Shown here: positions 28,695-37,903 of the stretch, piece by piece
Layout of the letters: each line of letters starts with the position of its first letter
How positions within the stretch are numbered: position 1 is the first letter of the stretch
Origin: Fimbriimonas ginsengisoli Gsoil 348
Lineage (GTDB): Bacteria > Armatimonadota > Fimbriimonadia > Fimbriimonadales > Fimbriimonadaceae
Length of the DNA stretch: 64,000 bases
Direction: 5' to 3'
Assembly: GCF_000724625.1 (NCBI RefSeq)
Contig: NZ_CP007139.1
Coordinates: 868,001-932,000 of the forward strand
Translations under genes and position numbers: made by a program
Notes under the pieces: model-generated
Database searches by the model: none
Told to the model about the DNA's origin: nothing
The model's input: the letters and a program-made list of their open reading frames with translations, nothing else

Positions 28695-30971
28695 ATGGAA
28701 GAGCGACCAGAGAGCTTGGAGAGGAAACGCGCGCGCGACTGGGCCGTACCCTACGTGGTCTTCGGCTTGGGCTTACTCGTCACGCTCCTCATTTGGCAGG
28801 GGGCCCACAACGTCGCCGAGGCTAGCGACAAGCTGCGGTTTCAAAATTCCGTTCAGCGGGCTCGGAATTCCATACGGAATCAGATCGAACATGAGGTCGC
28901 CTTTCTACGAACGACGGCGGCGATGTTCAGCACCCAGGGGAATATCGACCGGAAACGTTTTCACGACTATTACCAGACGATCGGCGAAGAAGGGCTCTTA
29001 CAGGGAATCCCCGCTTTAGGCTTCAGCTATCGCATACCGGCCGGAGAGCGAGACCGGGTGATCGCCCGTATGCGCGCAGAGGGGCAAGCCGGCTTTAAGA
29101 TCTTTCCCCCCGGCGGTGAAGAGCACGCGATCCTCTACCTGGAACCGGAGGACGAGCGAAATCGGCGGGCGATCGGCATGAATATGCACCAGTATTCGGC
29201 CGAGCGGCGCGAGGCGATGGATAAAGCCAGGGACACCGGCAAAGAAGCCATGACCAGCGTGGTTCGCCTGATCCAGGACACCGGCCTAGCCCCTCAACCG
29301 GGATTCAACGTCTATTTCCCGGTTTACCGTCATGGGAATCCGAACACCGTAGAACTCCGCCGCCAGCAGTTGAGCGGTTTTATCTACAGCCCGTTTCGAG
29401 CCAAGGATCTCTTCGATTCCGTTCACAAAGCGGAGGAAGATCTCGATATCGGTTTCGCTATTTACGACGATGCGAAGGAGACCCCCGACCATCTCCTTTA
29501 CTCAGACTTACTATCCAGGGCGACGACGCCGACGCAGTTCGATACCCAAGAGATGGCTGGACACCAGTGGGGCATCCGCTACGCGGCGCTTCCGGCATTC
29601 CAGGAAGGTTCCAATCAAGGGATCGTCAACTGGATTCCCATTGTTGGGTTATGCATCTCGTCCCTGCTGGCGACCCTCTCAATGGCCCAGGCCCGCACGA
29701 ATCGGGAAATGGCGAAAGCGGCGGAAACGATCCACCGGAGGGAGTTCCAGCAGCGTCTGCTCGCCCATGCGGGGGCGTTGCTGACGGAGTCGCTCGACGT
29801 CGATCGCACGCTCGCTGGGGTGGCCAACCTCGCCGTTCCTTCCTTCGCCGACTGGTGCTCGGTCGATATGCTAGAGCCCGATGGAAGCATACGGCGGGTC
29901 GCGGTTGCCCACACCGACCCGGCAAAGCTGCAATGGGCGGCCGAGCTCCAAAAGAAATATCCACCCGACCCAAACGGGCTCACCGGTGTGCCGAACGTCT
30001 TGCGAACCGGGAAGGCTGAGCTCTACTCGCACGTCCCCGCCGCAATGCTGGAAAATGCGATGCGCGACGAGGAGACCCGGGAGATCGTCCGGCGGCTCCA
30101 ACTATCTTCCTTTATTGTCGTCCCGATGAAGGCACGCGACCGGACGCTTGGCGCCATCTCCTTCGTCTGGGCGGAATCGGGGAATCACTACGATCGGGAC
30201 GACCTCATGCTCGCCGAAGAGATCGGCGTTCGCGCCGGCCTCGCGGTCGACAACGCCCAGCTCTTCGAAAACCTCGAGGAGCTCGTCCGCGAGCGGACGA
30301 CCGAGTTGGAGGCTTCGAACAAGGAGCTTGAGGCGTTCTGCTATTCCGTCTCACACGACCTCCGCGCTCCTCTGCGAAGCGTCGATGGCTTCAGCAAAGC
30401 GGTCATCGACGACTACGGCCATAACTTAGACCGAGAGGCGATTGGATATCTGGAGCGGGTTCGCGCCGCCGCTCGCCGCATGGACGAGCTAATCACCGCC
30501 CTCCTGAACCTCTCGCGTCTCACGCGGGCCGAGATCCACCGGCAGGTGGTCGACGCATCCGAAATCGCCGCAAGCGCCGCGGCGGACGTCTTGGGCCAAG
30601 ACCCCGGCAAGTTCCAAGTCAGAATTCAGCCCGGCATAGAGCTCAACGGCGATCCGCGCATGGTGCATATCATCTTCGACAACCTCATCGCGAATGCGAT
30701 GAAGTTCAGCTCCCGCGCCGAGCACCCACTAATCGAGATCGGAATGAAAGATGGGGCGGTATTCGTCCGCGATAACGGAGTCGGCTTCAACCCGGAATAC
30801 GGCAACAAACTCTTCAGCCCGTTCGAGCGCCTCCACTCCCCCACCGAATTCCCCGGCTCCGGCATCGGCCTCGCCACCGTCCAGAGAATCGTCGCCCGCC
30901 ACGGCGGCAAAGTCTGGGCCGAGGGAGAGGAAGGAAAAGGGGCGACGTTCTGGTTTACGTTGGGGGGATAG
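28695..30971 (+). CDS. Hybrid-sensing histidine kinase (CHASE-GAF-HisKA-HATPase)
   Basis: The 758-residue kinase has a first membrane segment (VPYVVFGLGLLVTLLIW), a periplasmic CHASE domain (about residues 70-290, with FLRTTAAMFSTQGNIDRKRF and the family's YLEP...R.A.G.N motifs), a second membrane segment (PIVGLCISSLLATLSMA), a GAF domain (about 365-525), a HisKA domain with the phospho-acceptor in CYSVSHDLRAPLRS and a HATPase with FDNLIANAMKFS (N box) and GSGIGLATVQRIVARHGG (G box). CHASE domains bind cytokinin-like or other small ligands outside the cell. No response regulator lies next to it, so it is an orphan here. TATAGG ends 11 bases before the ATG and no Shine-Dalgarno is seen. Confidence 0.9.
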   Translation: MEERPESLERKRARDWAVPYVVFGLGLLVTLLIWQGAHNVAEASDKLRFQNSVQRARNSIRNQIEHEVAFLRTTAAMFSTQGNIDRKRFHDYYQTIGEEGLLQGIPALGFSYRIPAGERDRVIARMRAEGQAGFKIFPPGGEEHAILYLEPEDERNRRAIGMNMHQYSAERREAMDKARDTGKEAMTSVVRLIQDTGLAPQPGFNVYFPVYRHGNPNTVELRRQQLSGFIYSPFRAKDLFDSVHKAEEDLDIGFAIYDDAKETPDHLLYSDLLSRATTPTQFDTQEMAGHQWGIRYAALPAFQEGSNQGIVNWIPIVGLCISSLLATLSMAQARTNREMAKAAETIHRREFQQRLLAHAGALLTESLDVDRTLAGVANLAVPSFADWCSVDMLEPDGSIRRVAVAHTDPAKLQWAAELQKKYPPDPNGLTGVPNVLRTGKAELYSHVPAAMLENAMRDEETREIVRRLQLSSFIVVPMKARDRTLGAISFVWAESGNHYDRDDLMLAEEIGVRAGLAVDNAQLFENLEELVRERTTELEASNKELEAFCYSVSHDLRAPLRSVDGFSKAVIDDYGHNLDREAIGYLERVRAAARRMDELITALLNLSRLTRAEIHRQVVDASEIAASAAADVLGQDPGKFQVRIQPGIELNGDPRMVHIIFDNLIANAMKFSSRAEHPLIEIGMKDGAVFVRDNGVGFNPEYGNKLFSPFERLHSPTEFPGSGIGLATVQRIVARHGGKVWAEGEEGKGATFWFTLGG

Positions 30972-31096
30972 GCGTTGGGCGTTTGGCGCTAGGGATGTGG
31001 ACTGTGGCGTGTGGCTTGTGGACTGAGGGGGAAGATTGTCTTGGGCGCTAGGCGTGAAGCGCAGAGCGTGAAGGAAAGGGTAATGCATCAAGCTCT

Positions 31097-31200
31097 CAAC
31101 GCCTCAACGCCTCAACGCCTCAACGCCTCAACGCCTCAACGCCTCAACGCCTCAACGCCTCAACGCCTCAACGCCTCAACGCCTCAACGCCTCAACGCCT
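31097..31200. repeat. Thirteen perfect tandem copies of an octamer (CAACGCCT)
   Basis: From 31097 to 31200 the sequence is CAACGCCT repeated 13 times without an error. The stretch before it (30972-31090) is a degenerate mix of GGCGTT/GGCGCTAGG words on the opposite sense. It lies between the kinase stop and the E3 gene, about 45 bases before the first E3 start codon. Confidence 0.95.
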
Positions 31201-31244
31201 AGCTCCCAAGGTATCCTCTTTCTGTAAATCGGCAGGAAAGCTGG

Positions 31245-32786
31245 ATGCAAGAACAAGGCGAGTCTCCCGTCCAACCTCACTCTGGACCCGCGGCGGTTGC
31301 CGCGCCTATCGAGACCCTTATCCAGCAGATCTCGAGTATTCCTGCACCCGAGGAGAAAGAACAGCAAATGGCAGATGGCAACTTCGACGCGGACCTAGTA
31401 GTGATCGGCGCGGGCCCTGGCGGCTATGTCGCCGCGATTCGGGCGGCTCAGCTCGGCGCTAAGGTCGTCGTCGTAGAGAAGGAGTTCCTGGGCGGCACGT
31501 GCCTCAATTGGGGTTGCATCCCCAGCAAGGCGTTGATCGGCTCCGCCGAGCGGCTGAACCACGCCAAGCACGCCAAGGCGCTCGGCGTTAACGTCGCCGG
31601 CGACGTCAGCCTCGATTTCGACGCGACCATGAAGCGGAAGGACAAGATCGTCCTCGCTCAACGGGGCGGCGTCGGGATGCTCTTCAAGAAGAACGGCATC
31701 CGCCACGTAGAGGGATTCGCATCGTTCGTCGACGCCCACACGCTGGAAGTCGAGAAAGATGGAAAGAAGGAGAAGCTTACGGCCAAGAATTTCATTCTGG
31801 CGATGGGTTCCTCCGTCATCCACCTTCCGATTCCCGGACTGGAGGGAGGGCGGGACCAGAACGTCTGGACCTCCGACGACGCGGTCACGATGCCGTTCGT
31901 TCCGAAGCGGGTGGCGATCCTCGGCGGAGGCGCCGTCGGATGCGAGTTTAGCTACGTCCTCAACGCCTTCGGCAGCGAGGTTCATCTCGTCGAGATGATG
32001 CCAAGCCTGATCCCGATGATGGACAGCGACCTCGGCGCGGAGCTCGGCAAGCTGATGAACCGCCAAGGGGTTAAAGTCAAGACGGGGGCGACCATCGACA
32101 AGTGCGAGCGATCCGGCGAGGGCTGGAAGGTGCATATTAAGAAAGGGACCGAAGCCGAAGTCGTCGAGGTGGACGTGGTCCTTCTCGGAGTCGGGCGAAA
32201 GGCGAACACCGAGGGAATGAACCTCGAGAAGATCGGAGTCCAGCTTCATCGGCGAGGGGTTCAGGTCGTGGACGACACCCTCCGAACCCACGTACCGAAC
32301 ATCTGGGCCATCGGCGACGTTACCGGACGCATCCAGCTCGCCCACGTGGCCTCCCACGAGGGAATCGTCGCCGTCACCAACGCGGTTACAGGCAGCAACA
32401 AGGCGGTCGACTACAAGGTCGTCCCGAACTGCGTCTACACGATCCCGGAAGTCTCCAGCGTCGGCCTTACCGAGGGAGAGGCGAAAGAGAAGGGTTACGA
32501 CGTCGTGATCGGCAAGGCGAACTTCCGGATCTTCGGCAAGGCGATGGCGATCGGCGAGCAGGACGGCTTCGTCAAGGTCGTCGCCGAGCGAAAGTATGGC
32601 GAGGTGCTTGGCGTCCACATGATCGGCCCGCACGTGACCGACATGATCCACGAAGCGGCGGTGGCGATCAAACTCGAGGCGACGATCGACTCGATAGCCG
32701 AAACGATCCACGCCCATCCGACCCTTGCGGAGGCGGTACTCGAAGCGTTTGAGGACGCTCAGGGGCACGCCATCCATAAGATGTAG
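31245..32786 (+). CDS. lpdA: Dihydrolipoyl dehydrogenase (E3)
   Basis: The 513-residue flavoprotein has the FAD motif LVVIGAGPGGYVAAIRAAQLG, the redox-active disulfide GGTCLNWGCIPSK, the NAD motif AILGGGAVGCEFSYVL, the second FAD motif IWAIGDVTGRIQLAH and the C-terminal active-site HAHPTLAEAVLEA. It reoxidises the dihydrolipoyl groups of 2-oxoacid dehydrogenase or glycine-cleavage complexes using NAD+. An Ala/Pro-rich extension of 41 residues precedes the core. The ATG at 31245 has AGGA seven bases upstream, and the ATG at 31368, at the start of the usual core, has AGGAGA eleven bases upstream, so both forms may be made. It stands alone, with a strong terminator after it. Confidence 0.95.
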   Translation: MQEQGESPVQPHSGPAAVAAPIETLIQQISSIPAPEEKEQQMADGNFDADLVVIGAGPGGYVAAIRAAQLGAKVVVVEKEFLGGTCLNWGCIPSKALIGSAERLNHAKHAKALGVNVAGDVSLDFDATMKRKDKIVLAQRGGVGMLFKKNGIRHVEGFASFVDAHTLEVEKDGKKEKLTAKNFILAMGSSVIHLPIPGLEGGRDQNVWTSDDAVTMPFVPKRVAILGGGAVGCEFSYVLNAFGSEVHLVEMMPSLIPMMDSDLGAELGKLMNRQGVKVKTGATIDKCERSGEGWKVHIKKGTEAEVVEVDVVLLGVGRKANTEGMNLEKIGVQLHRRGVQVVDDTLRTHVPNIWAIGDVTGRIQLAHVASHEGIVAVTNAVTGSNKAVDYKVVPNCVYTIPEVSSVGLTEGEAKEKGYDVVIGKANFRIFGKAMAIGEQDGFVKVVAERKYGEVLGVHMIGPHVTDMIHEAAVAIKLEATIDSIAETIHAHPTLAEAVLEAFEDAQGHAIHKM

Positions 32787-32805
32787 GGATTTGGCGCAAT
32801 AACAA

Positions 32806-32842
32806 GGGACGGAGGGAGCAGCGCTCCCTCCGTCCCTTTTTT
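32806..32842 (+). terminator. Rho-independent terminator after lpdA
   Basis: A perfect 14-bp GC-rich stem (32806-32819 with 32823-32836), a three-base loop and six Ts. It is the strongest terminator in the window. Confidence 0.9.
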
Positions 32843-32848
32843 GGCAAG

Positions 32849-32854
32849 TACGAT
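32849..32854 (+). promoter_or_regulatory. Putative -10 element (TACGAT) of a leaderless start
   Basis: TACGAT is followed by six bases and the ATG of the phosphoesterase gene at 32861. No Shine-Dalgarno is present, and the upstream gene ends in a terminator, so transcription must begin here. Confidence 0.5.
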
Positions 32855-32860
32855 GATTCA

Positions 32861-33793
32861 ATGTTTGAGCGGCTTACTAGGCGCTCCTTGATTGCCGGTG
32901 GCCTTAGTGCGGCCGGAGCTGCCGCGATCGCCATCCCGGGGAAAGTCCACAGACCCCGGCGCTCTTTGCGCATCGTCCACCTCACGGATACCCATCTGCA
33001 GGTAAATGGGGATGCCTCGGCCCGTTTCGCCCAGTGTTTGGAGCGAATCAAATCGCGCGAGCAACCGGACGTCATTTTCCAGGGTGGGGATATCGTGATG
33101 GACGCGTTGAGCCTGGACGGGCAGGCCGTGGCGGCTCAATACGGGTTAGCGGCAAAGATGCTTCGCGACCACGTGGATGTGCCGATCTATCACTGCCTGG
33201 GTAACCACGACGTATGGGGATGGGATCGCTACGACCGCGCCGCCCTCGCCGAAAACCCTCGATTCGGTAAAGGCTGGTGGAAAGAGTGGACCGGATACGA
33301 TTCCACCTACTACAGCTTTGACCGGGCAGGCTGGCACTTCATTTTTCTAGACAGCATCGGCCAAACGCCGTTCCGAGGGTACGAGGCTCGCCTCGATCTT
33401 CCGCAGTGGCACTGGCTGCAGGCAAACATCTCGCAAGTCCCCTCGACCACTCCGATTTGCCTGGTAACGCACATCCCGATCCTGAGCGCGGGCGCTCAAT
33501 TCTTCGGCGCGTCCGAGATGAGCGGCAAGCACTGGCACATCCCCGGTACGTTGGCCCACATCGACGGCCGCCGCCTTAAGGACCTCATTGCCCGCCACCC
33601 AAACGTCAAGCTTTGCCTCAGCGGCCACATCCATATGAGCAGTCGCATCCACTACGCCGGCGTTACCCATGTCTGTAACGGCGCGGTCTGCGGCGCGTGG
33701 TGGAACGGCGACATGCAAGAAACCAAAGCCGGTTACGGCGTAGTCGACTTATTCTCGGACGGCAGACACTTCAGCCGATACGAATCGTATTAA
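32861..33793 (+). CDS. Tat-exported calcineurin-like metallophosphoesterase
   Basis: The 310-residue protein starts with a twin-arginine signal (TRRSLIAGGLSAAGAAA). It then carries the metallophosphoesterase blocks in order: DTHL (about 43), GGDIV (about 73), GNHDVW (about 112), VTHIPIL (about 205) and SGHIHMS (about 250). It hydrolyses phosphate esters outside the cytoplasm with a two-metal centre; the substrate is unknown. It is monocistronic. Confidence 0.88.
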   Translation: MFERLTRRSLIAGGLSAAGAAAIAIPGKVHRPRRSLRIVHLTDTHLQVNGDASARFAQCLERIKSREQPDVIFQGGDIVMDALSLDGQAVAAQYGLAAKMLRDHVDVPIYHCLGNHDVWGWDRYDRAALAENPRFGKGWWKEWTGYDSTYYSFDRAGWHFIFLDSIGQTPFRGYEARLDLPQWHWLQANISQVPSTTPICLVTHIPILSAGAQFFGASEMSGKHWHIPGTLAHIDGRRLKDLIARHPNVKLCLSGHIHMSSRIHYAGVTHVCNGAVCGAWWNGDMQETKAGYGVVDLFSDGRHFSRYESY

Positions 33794-34089
33794 CTCATCG
33801 TCGGGAGCGTTGGGTGCCACGGGTGCAGGCGGATGCCCGTGCCGCCGTAACCCGTGCCAAGCCCCCCCTAGGGCGGCGGTCATGTAGGCCCTTTTTGTTC
33901 ACGACCGCAAAGGTTGAAGCTGTACTTCAGCAGGTCGGCTTTAAGAGTTGAAATAAGAAGGGCTCACTACAGTACCAACCGCCTTCTGCCGATATACCAC
34001 TTGGATGCGAGGAGTCTCTCCCCAAAGAATAGGCAACGACGCCTGGCTTTTTAATATGGGCAGGCTCGGCCGCGCCCAGAGGTGGAGAC
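33794..34089. other. Gene-free stretch with a GTGGCAC-type repeat
   Basis: A repeat-like stretch with GGGTGCCACGGGT, GCCCGTGCC and ACCCGTGCC lies at 33812-33868. The rest (33880-34089) is the likely promoter region of the GGDEF-EAL gene and shows TAATAT near 34052 but no clear -35. A stem TTGAAG/CTTCA near 33915-33931 was considered as part of a riboswitch and rejected. Confidence 0.5.
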
Positions 34090-36408
34090 GTGACCGGTAG
34101 GCCTGCCGTCCCTGCCTACAGCCGGCATTCGACCCTAATGGTGGGGGCGATGTGCGCGTTGGTAGCCGCGTTGGCGTTCGTCGTCATCCACTACCTCGCG
34201 GTATCTTCGGACACCCGGCGAGTCGACGAGGTCCGTTTGGCCGAAGTTCAAGCGGACTTCTATCTGCTGCGAAACCGGCTCGGACTGGTGGAACAAGACG
34301 ACGATCAAGGCGGTTTCGACATGATCGCGGGGCGGGTCCGATCGCTCGTTCACCGGCTCAAGACCGACGGCCATGGGCACAACGTCCTAGATCTCGAAGG
34401 GAGTTTCGCCAGCTTCCTTCGTTCGGCCCACCTTCAGATGGAGGCGTCCGCACGCGGCGATACCAAGCTTGCCCGTCAGATCGAAAACGAAACGACTTTG
34501 GTCGAATCGCAACGGATGGAACGCGCGGCCAAGCAGCTCAAGGCCGAGGTTGGGCGAGAAGCCGCAGGCTGGACGGCGTACGCATCTTTTGCGACCGCGG
34601 TCGGCCTGTTCTTGGGCGCAACGCTCGTCATGGTCCTCGTCAGCGGGTATCAGCGCCGCACGATGACCCTCCTCGCCGTGCGAGCCCGCCAACAAGCGCT
34701 CGCGGCAAGCGAGCGAAGATTCCGATCGTTGGTTCAAAACAGCGCGGACGTGATCGCCGTGGCGAACGACGACGGCTATTTCACCTTGGTCAGCGACGCC
34801 TGCCGCGAAGTATGGGGTCTCGCTCCTGAACGATACATCGGTCGGTCCGTGCACAACATGGTCCACCCGGACGACGCGGTGCGCTTCCGTCAATTCTTCG
34901 AGCACGGCAAGGGTGGGCGAGAGACGCAGACCGCCACCCAGATCCGCATTTTGGCCACGGCCGGTGAGAACCGGTGCTTCCAGGTGCAGCTCAACGACCT
35001 TGCCGATGATCCGGACATTAACGGGATGCTGCTTACCTTCCACGACCTGACCGAGCGGATACGGTTCGAGGAAGAGCTAACCCACCACGCCTTCCACGAC
35101 CGCTTGACAGGAATGCCGAACCGGTCGCTGTTCATGGACCGGCTCTCTCAGCGGCTTCTCGCCGCCGGCGCGGAAAGCCAGCCGATCGCGATCTTGTTTG
35201 TCGATCTCGATAACTTCAAGGTCATCAACGACAGTCTGGGCCACCAAGCCGGCGATTCGCTTCTCGTCAAGGTTGGCGAGCGATTTCAAAGCGCTTTACG
35301 TCCAAGCGACACCGTCGCCCGGCTGGGCGGCGACGAGTTTACGATCCTGCTCGACGGCGCCGCGACCGTCGAGGGCGCGATCCGGGTCGCGCGGCGAATC
35401 ATCGCGACGTTCGAACACCCGGTCTTTCTCGGAGATCGCGAGGTGTTCTTCACCGGCAGTATCGGCATCGCCATGAGCGACGAATCGCAATCGGACGCGA
35501 ACGGCCTCCTCCGAGACGCCGACACCGCCATGTACCAGGCCAAGGCGCAGGGGAAAGGACGATTTGTCGTATTCGACCACAGCATGAACGTCCAGGCGAT
35601 GCAGCGCCTAGAGATGGAATCGGAATTGCGCACGGCGATCGAACAGGGTCAGCTCGTACTGAACTATCAGCCGATCGTCGATATCCCTACCGGGCGCCTC
35701 CGCGAAGTAGAAGTTCTTGTCCGGTGGAATCATCCACAGCGCGGATTGGTGCCGCCCGACGACTTTATTCCGCTTGCGGAGGAGACCGGATTAATCTGCC
35801 CGATCGGCTACTGGGTTCTCTATCACGCATGCGCCCAATTAAGGGAATGGCAGGTCAATTTCCGGCACTTCCGGGACCTCGGAATTAGCGTCAACGTTTC
35901 CGGCCGACAGCTCTACCAGACCGATTTCGTCGCCAGCGTCCGGGCCGTACTCGCAAAGTTCGTCATCGACCCTCACCGGTTGAAGCTCGAGATTACCGAG
36001 AGTGCGATGCTGAACGACCTTGAGAAAATGACCGAGGTGCTCCAAGAGCTGCGGAATATGGGGGTCCGGATCGCCATCGACGATTTCGGAACGGGCTACT
36101 CCTCGATGGCTTACCTGAGCCGGCTCCCGGTCGATACCCTCAAGATCGACCGCACGTTCGTCCGGCCTCTCGGCGAGGACACGCGGGTCGACGGGGTGGT
36201 ACGAGCGATGATTACGATGGCGCGTACCCTCGGTCTCGACGTGACGAGCGAAGGAATCGAAACGAACGAGCAATTGCTCGTTCTGCAGTCGCTTGGATGC
36301 GACTGCGGCCAGGGCTTCCTCTTCGCCAAACCGTTGCCGGCGTGCGAAATCACGCTTCTACTGGCATCGCCCCGTGACGAGCCGGTCTTAGCGAAAGTTA
36401 CGGTCTAG
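34090..36408 (+). CDS. Membrane PAS-GGDEF-EAL cyclic-di-GMP turnover protein
   Basis: The 772-residue protein has two membrane segments (about 17-37 and 160-183) around a helical periplasmic sensor, a PAS domain (about 208-325), a GGDEF domain (about 335-500) and an EAL domain (about 515-760). The cyclase site is intact (RLGGDEF) with an I-site RPSD five residues before it, so c-di-GMP feedback is likely. In the EAL domain the signature reads EVL instead of EAL, but the metal-binding residues in NVSGRQL, EITES, DDFGTGYSS, LKIDRTFV and SEGIET are kept, so phosphodiesterase activity is plausible. The protein may be bifunctional. It starts with GTG at 34090 with GGTGGAGA upstream. Confidence 0.9.
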   Translation: MTGRPAVPAYSRHSTLMVGAMCALVAALAFVVIHYLAVSSDTRRVDEVRLAEVQADFYLLRNRLGLVEQDDDQGGFDMIAGRVRSLVHRLKTDGHGHNVLDLEGSFASFLRSAHLQMEASARGDTKLARQIENETTLVESQRMERAAKQLKAEVGREAAGWTAYASFATAVGLFLGATLVMVLVSGYQRRTMTLLAVRARQQALAASERRFRSLVQNSADVIAVANDDGYFTLVSDACREVWGLAPERYIGRSVHNMVHPDDAVRFRQFFEHGKGGRETQTATQIRILATAGENRCFQVQLNDLADDPDINGMLLTFHDLTERIRFEEELTHHAFHDRLTGMPNRSLFMDRLSQRLLAAGAESQPIAILFVDLDNFKVINDSLGHQAGDSLLVKVGERFQSALRPSDTVARLGGDEFTILLDGAATVEGAIRVARRIIATFEHPVFLGDREVFFTGSIGIAMSDESQSDANGLLRDADTAMYQAKAQGKGRFVVFDHSMNVQAMQRLEMESELRTAIEQGQLVLNYQPIVDIPTGRLREVEVLVRWNHPQRGLVPPDDFIPLAEETGLICPIGYWVLYHACAQLREWQVNFRHFRDLGISVNVSGRQLYQTDFVASVRAVLAKFVIDPHRLKLEITESAMLNDLEKMTEVLQELRNMGVRIAIDDFGTGYSSMAYLSRLPVDTLKIDRTFVRPLGEDTRVDGVVRAMITMARTLGLDVTSEGIETNEQLLVLQSLGCDCGQGFLFAKPLPACEITLLLASPRDEPVLAKVTV

Positions 36409-36416
36409 GCGGCGGC

Positions 36417-37235
36417 TTACAATTGATCGTCCGGCACGATACGCTCCCCCGTAAGCGCGTCGATAAACACCTTAAGGTAGCTGCGAGCCCCCTTGGCCTT
36501 GACGCCGTGGGGCGAGACGATGCCCCGGTAAACCAGCCGGGCTTTCGATTCTTGCTTCCGTAGGTAATAGCCAAGTTGCGGGGTCAAATCCATCGGCGTC
36601 GGCCACTTCGGCGACAGGAGACCAATGACAGAGTCGTATTGGCCAGGATTCATGGCGTATCTAAGGAATTCCGATTTTGCGGCGGCAGAAGAGATCTTCT
36701 CTCGTTTGGCGTTCACGGCAGGCGGTAGATCCTGCCGTCCGAACCAGGTGATCTGCCTCGCGGACGGGTCGAAGGTTATGTAGTAGCCGTAGGTTGGGTT
36801 CAAGTTGAAGAATCGCTTGCCGTTCACAAGCAGAAAGAACTGCGCGCCGGCCCCACTTTCCCCCGATCCGATCGAGTCGATTTCGAGTTGCTCTCGGTGT
36901 GGTATGGCCTTGATCAGGTCCCATGCGACTCGCTCGGCGTCGACGACCTTGAGTGGCTTATGCTGGAACCCTCCAACGCAGAAGTAGCTGATCGCACCGT
37001 CTGGGCGCACGTTGGCCGAGATCCACCCACCCGACGCAGCCCGCAAACCTATCGTCCACAAGGTCACGGCGCCTTCGCCCCAGCGTTTCCCATCGACTTG
37101 GGCAACGTTGACAACTTCGAACTTATCCCGGTACCCGGCCTGCCTCGCGAACGTACGGACGCGCGCCTTGGCGGCTTCTCCGTCGATCGACTTCCCCTGG
37201 CTGTACGCAAGAACGATGATGGCGGCCGTGATCAC
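36417..37235 (-). CDS. Secreted hypothetical protein with PepSY/YcdB-like features
   Basis: The 272-residue product has a signal-like N-terminus (ITAAIIVLAYSQG) and motifs resembling YcdB/PepSY repeats (YITFDPSARQITWF; KARLVYRGIVSP; LKVFIDALTGERI). Such proteins are thought to be extracytoplasmic inhibitors or binders of peptidases, but this relation is weak here. The start is a GTG without a ribosome site. It converges with the GGDEF-EAL gene, eight bases apart. Confidence 0.55.
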   Translation of the reverse strand: MITAAIIVLAYSQGKSIDGEAAKARVRTFARQAGYRDKFEVVNVAQVDGKRWGEGAVTLWTIGLRAASGGWISANVRPDGAISYFCVGGFQHKPLKVVDAERVAWDLIKAIPHREQLEIDSIGSGESGAGAQFFLLVNGKRFFNLNPTYGYYITFDPSARQITWFGRQDLPPAVNAKREKISSAAAKSEFLRYAMNPGQYDSVIGLLSPKWPTPMDLTPQLGYYLRKQESKARLVYRGIVSPHGVKAKGARSYLKVFIDALTGERIVPDDQL

Positions 37236-37295
37236 TAACCGTCAGTCGCGCGAGGCCGCCCGATGGTTCACTGTTTTTTTATGGGATCTACGAAC

Positions 37296-37335
37296 GCGCG
37301 CATTGCGGGGGCGGCGGGCGGGACGCCCGCGCTCC
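37296..37335. repeat. Short GC palindrome
   Basis: GCGGGCG, GGA, CGCCCGC forms a hairpin (37313-37331) typical of the short repeats scattered through the window. It lies downstream of the GYF-TM2 gene. Confidence 0.5.
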
Positions 37336-37340
37336 AAGGG

Positions 37341-37805
37341 TTAGGTCAGCGGCTGGCCGGAGGCGTCGGTCAAACCGCCGGTGGCGATGAGGATGCAGTC
37401 CACCAACGCCCACACAGCCGCGATCAGGCTGGTGATGCCGCACGTGAGAAACCCGGCAATGGTTAGGACAAGAATCGCGGTGCCGGTAGCCATGTGCCCG
37501 AGATAGAACCGGTGGATGCCGAGGTATCCCAGAAAGAAGGCTAAGAGGATTCCCGCGACTTTGCTCTTGCTGGAAGCCGGCGCCGCGTACCCCCTCGGGT
37601 AGCTGGAATAGCCGGTCTGCGTGGGATACCCGGGCGCGGTAAGGAATCCGCTGAGAGCCGGGACATACGCCGCGTTCACAATCTGTCCAGACGGATCGAC
37701 CAAGCGGCTATCTGCCACGATCCTCCCTTCCTGGCACCACTGCTGCAAGGTGCCCACATCCACCGGGCCATAAATCTGGCCATCCGCTCCGATTACTTTG
37801 TACAT
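37341..37805 (-). CDS. GYF_2-TM2 domain membrane protein
   Basis: The 154-residue protein has an N-terminal GYF_2/DUF4339 domain (YKVIGADGQIYGPVDVGTLQQW) and a C-terminal TM2 domain with two membrane helices (AGILLAFFLGYLGIHRFYLG and the GTAILVLTIAGFLTC stretch). GYF_2-TM2 proteins are widespread and of unknown role. The ATG at 37805 is chosen because the GYF_2 domain begins there; an in-frame TTG reaches back to the dapF stop. Confidence 0.8.
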   Translation of the reverse strand: MYKVIGADGQIYGPVDVGTLQQWCQEGRIVADSRLVDPSGQIVNAAYVPALSGFLTAPGYPTQTGYSSYPRGYAAPASSKSKVAGILLAFFLGYLGIHRFYLGHMATGTAILVLTIAGFLTCGITSLIAAVWALVDCILIATGGLTDASGQPLT

Positions 37806-37903
37806 CCTGGGCGACCCTCGCGCACTATTATCACCGATGATCCCGGCGTCCATCAATACGATGTCCGCTCGTCCCACGTTGCCTCGCAGCCGCTCGCCAA
37901 GAA

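Noticed and set aside
31097-31200. CRISPR-like array
   Set aside because: The 8-base units are directly adjacent with no spacers, and no cas gene is in the window; it is a simple tandem repeat.
33890-33960. Cyclic-di-GMP (GEMM) riboswitch in front of the GGDEF-EAL gene
   Set aside because: A GCAAAG word and a small hairpin are present, but the second conserved GG-GUAGC-type half and the tetraloop-receptor pair are not found.
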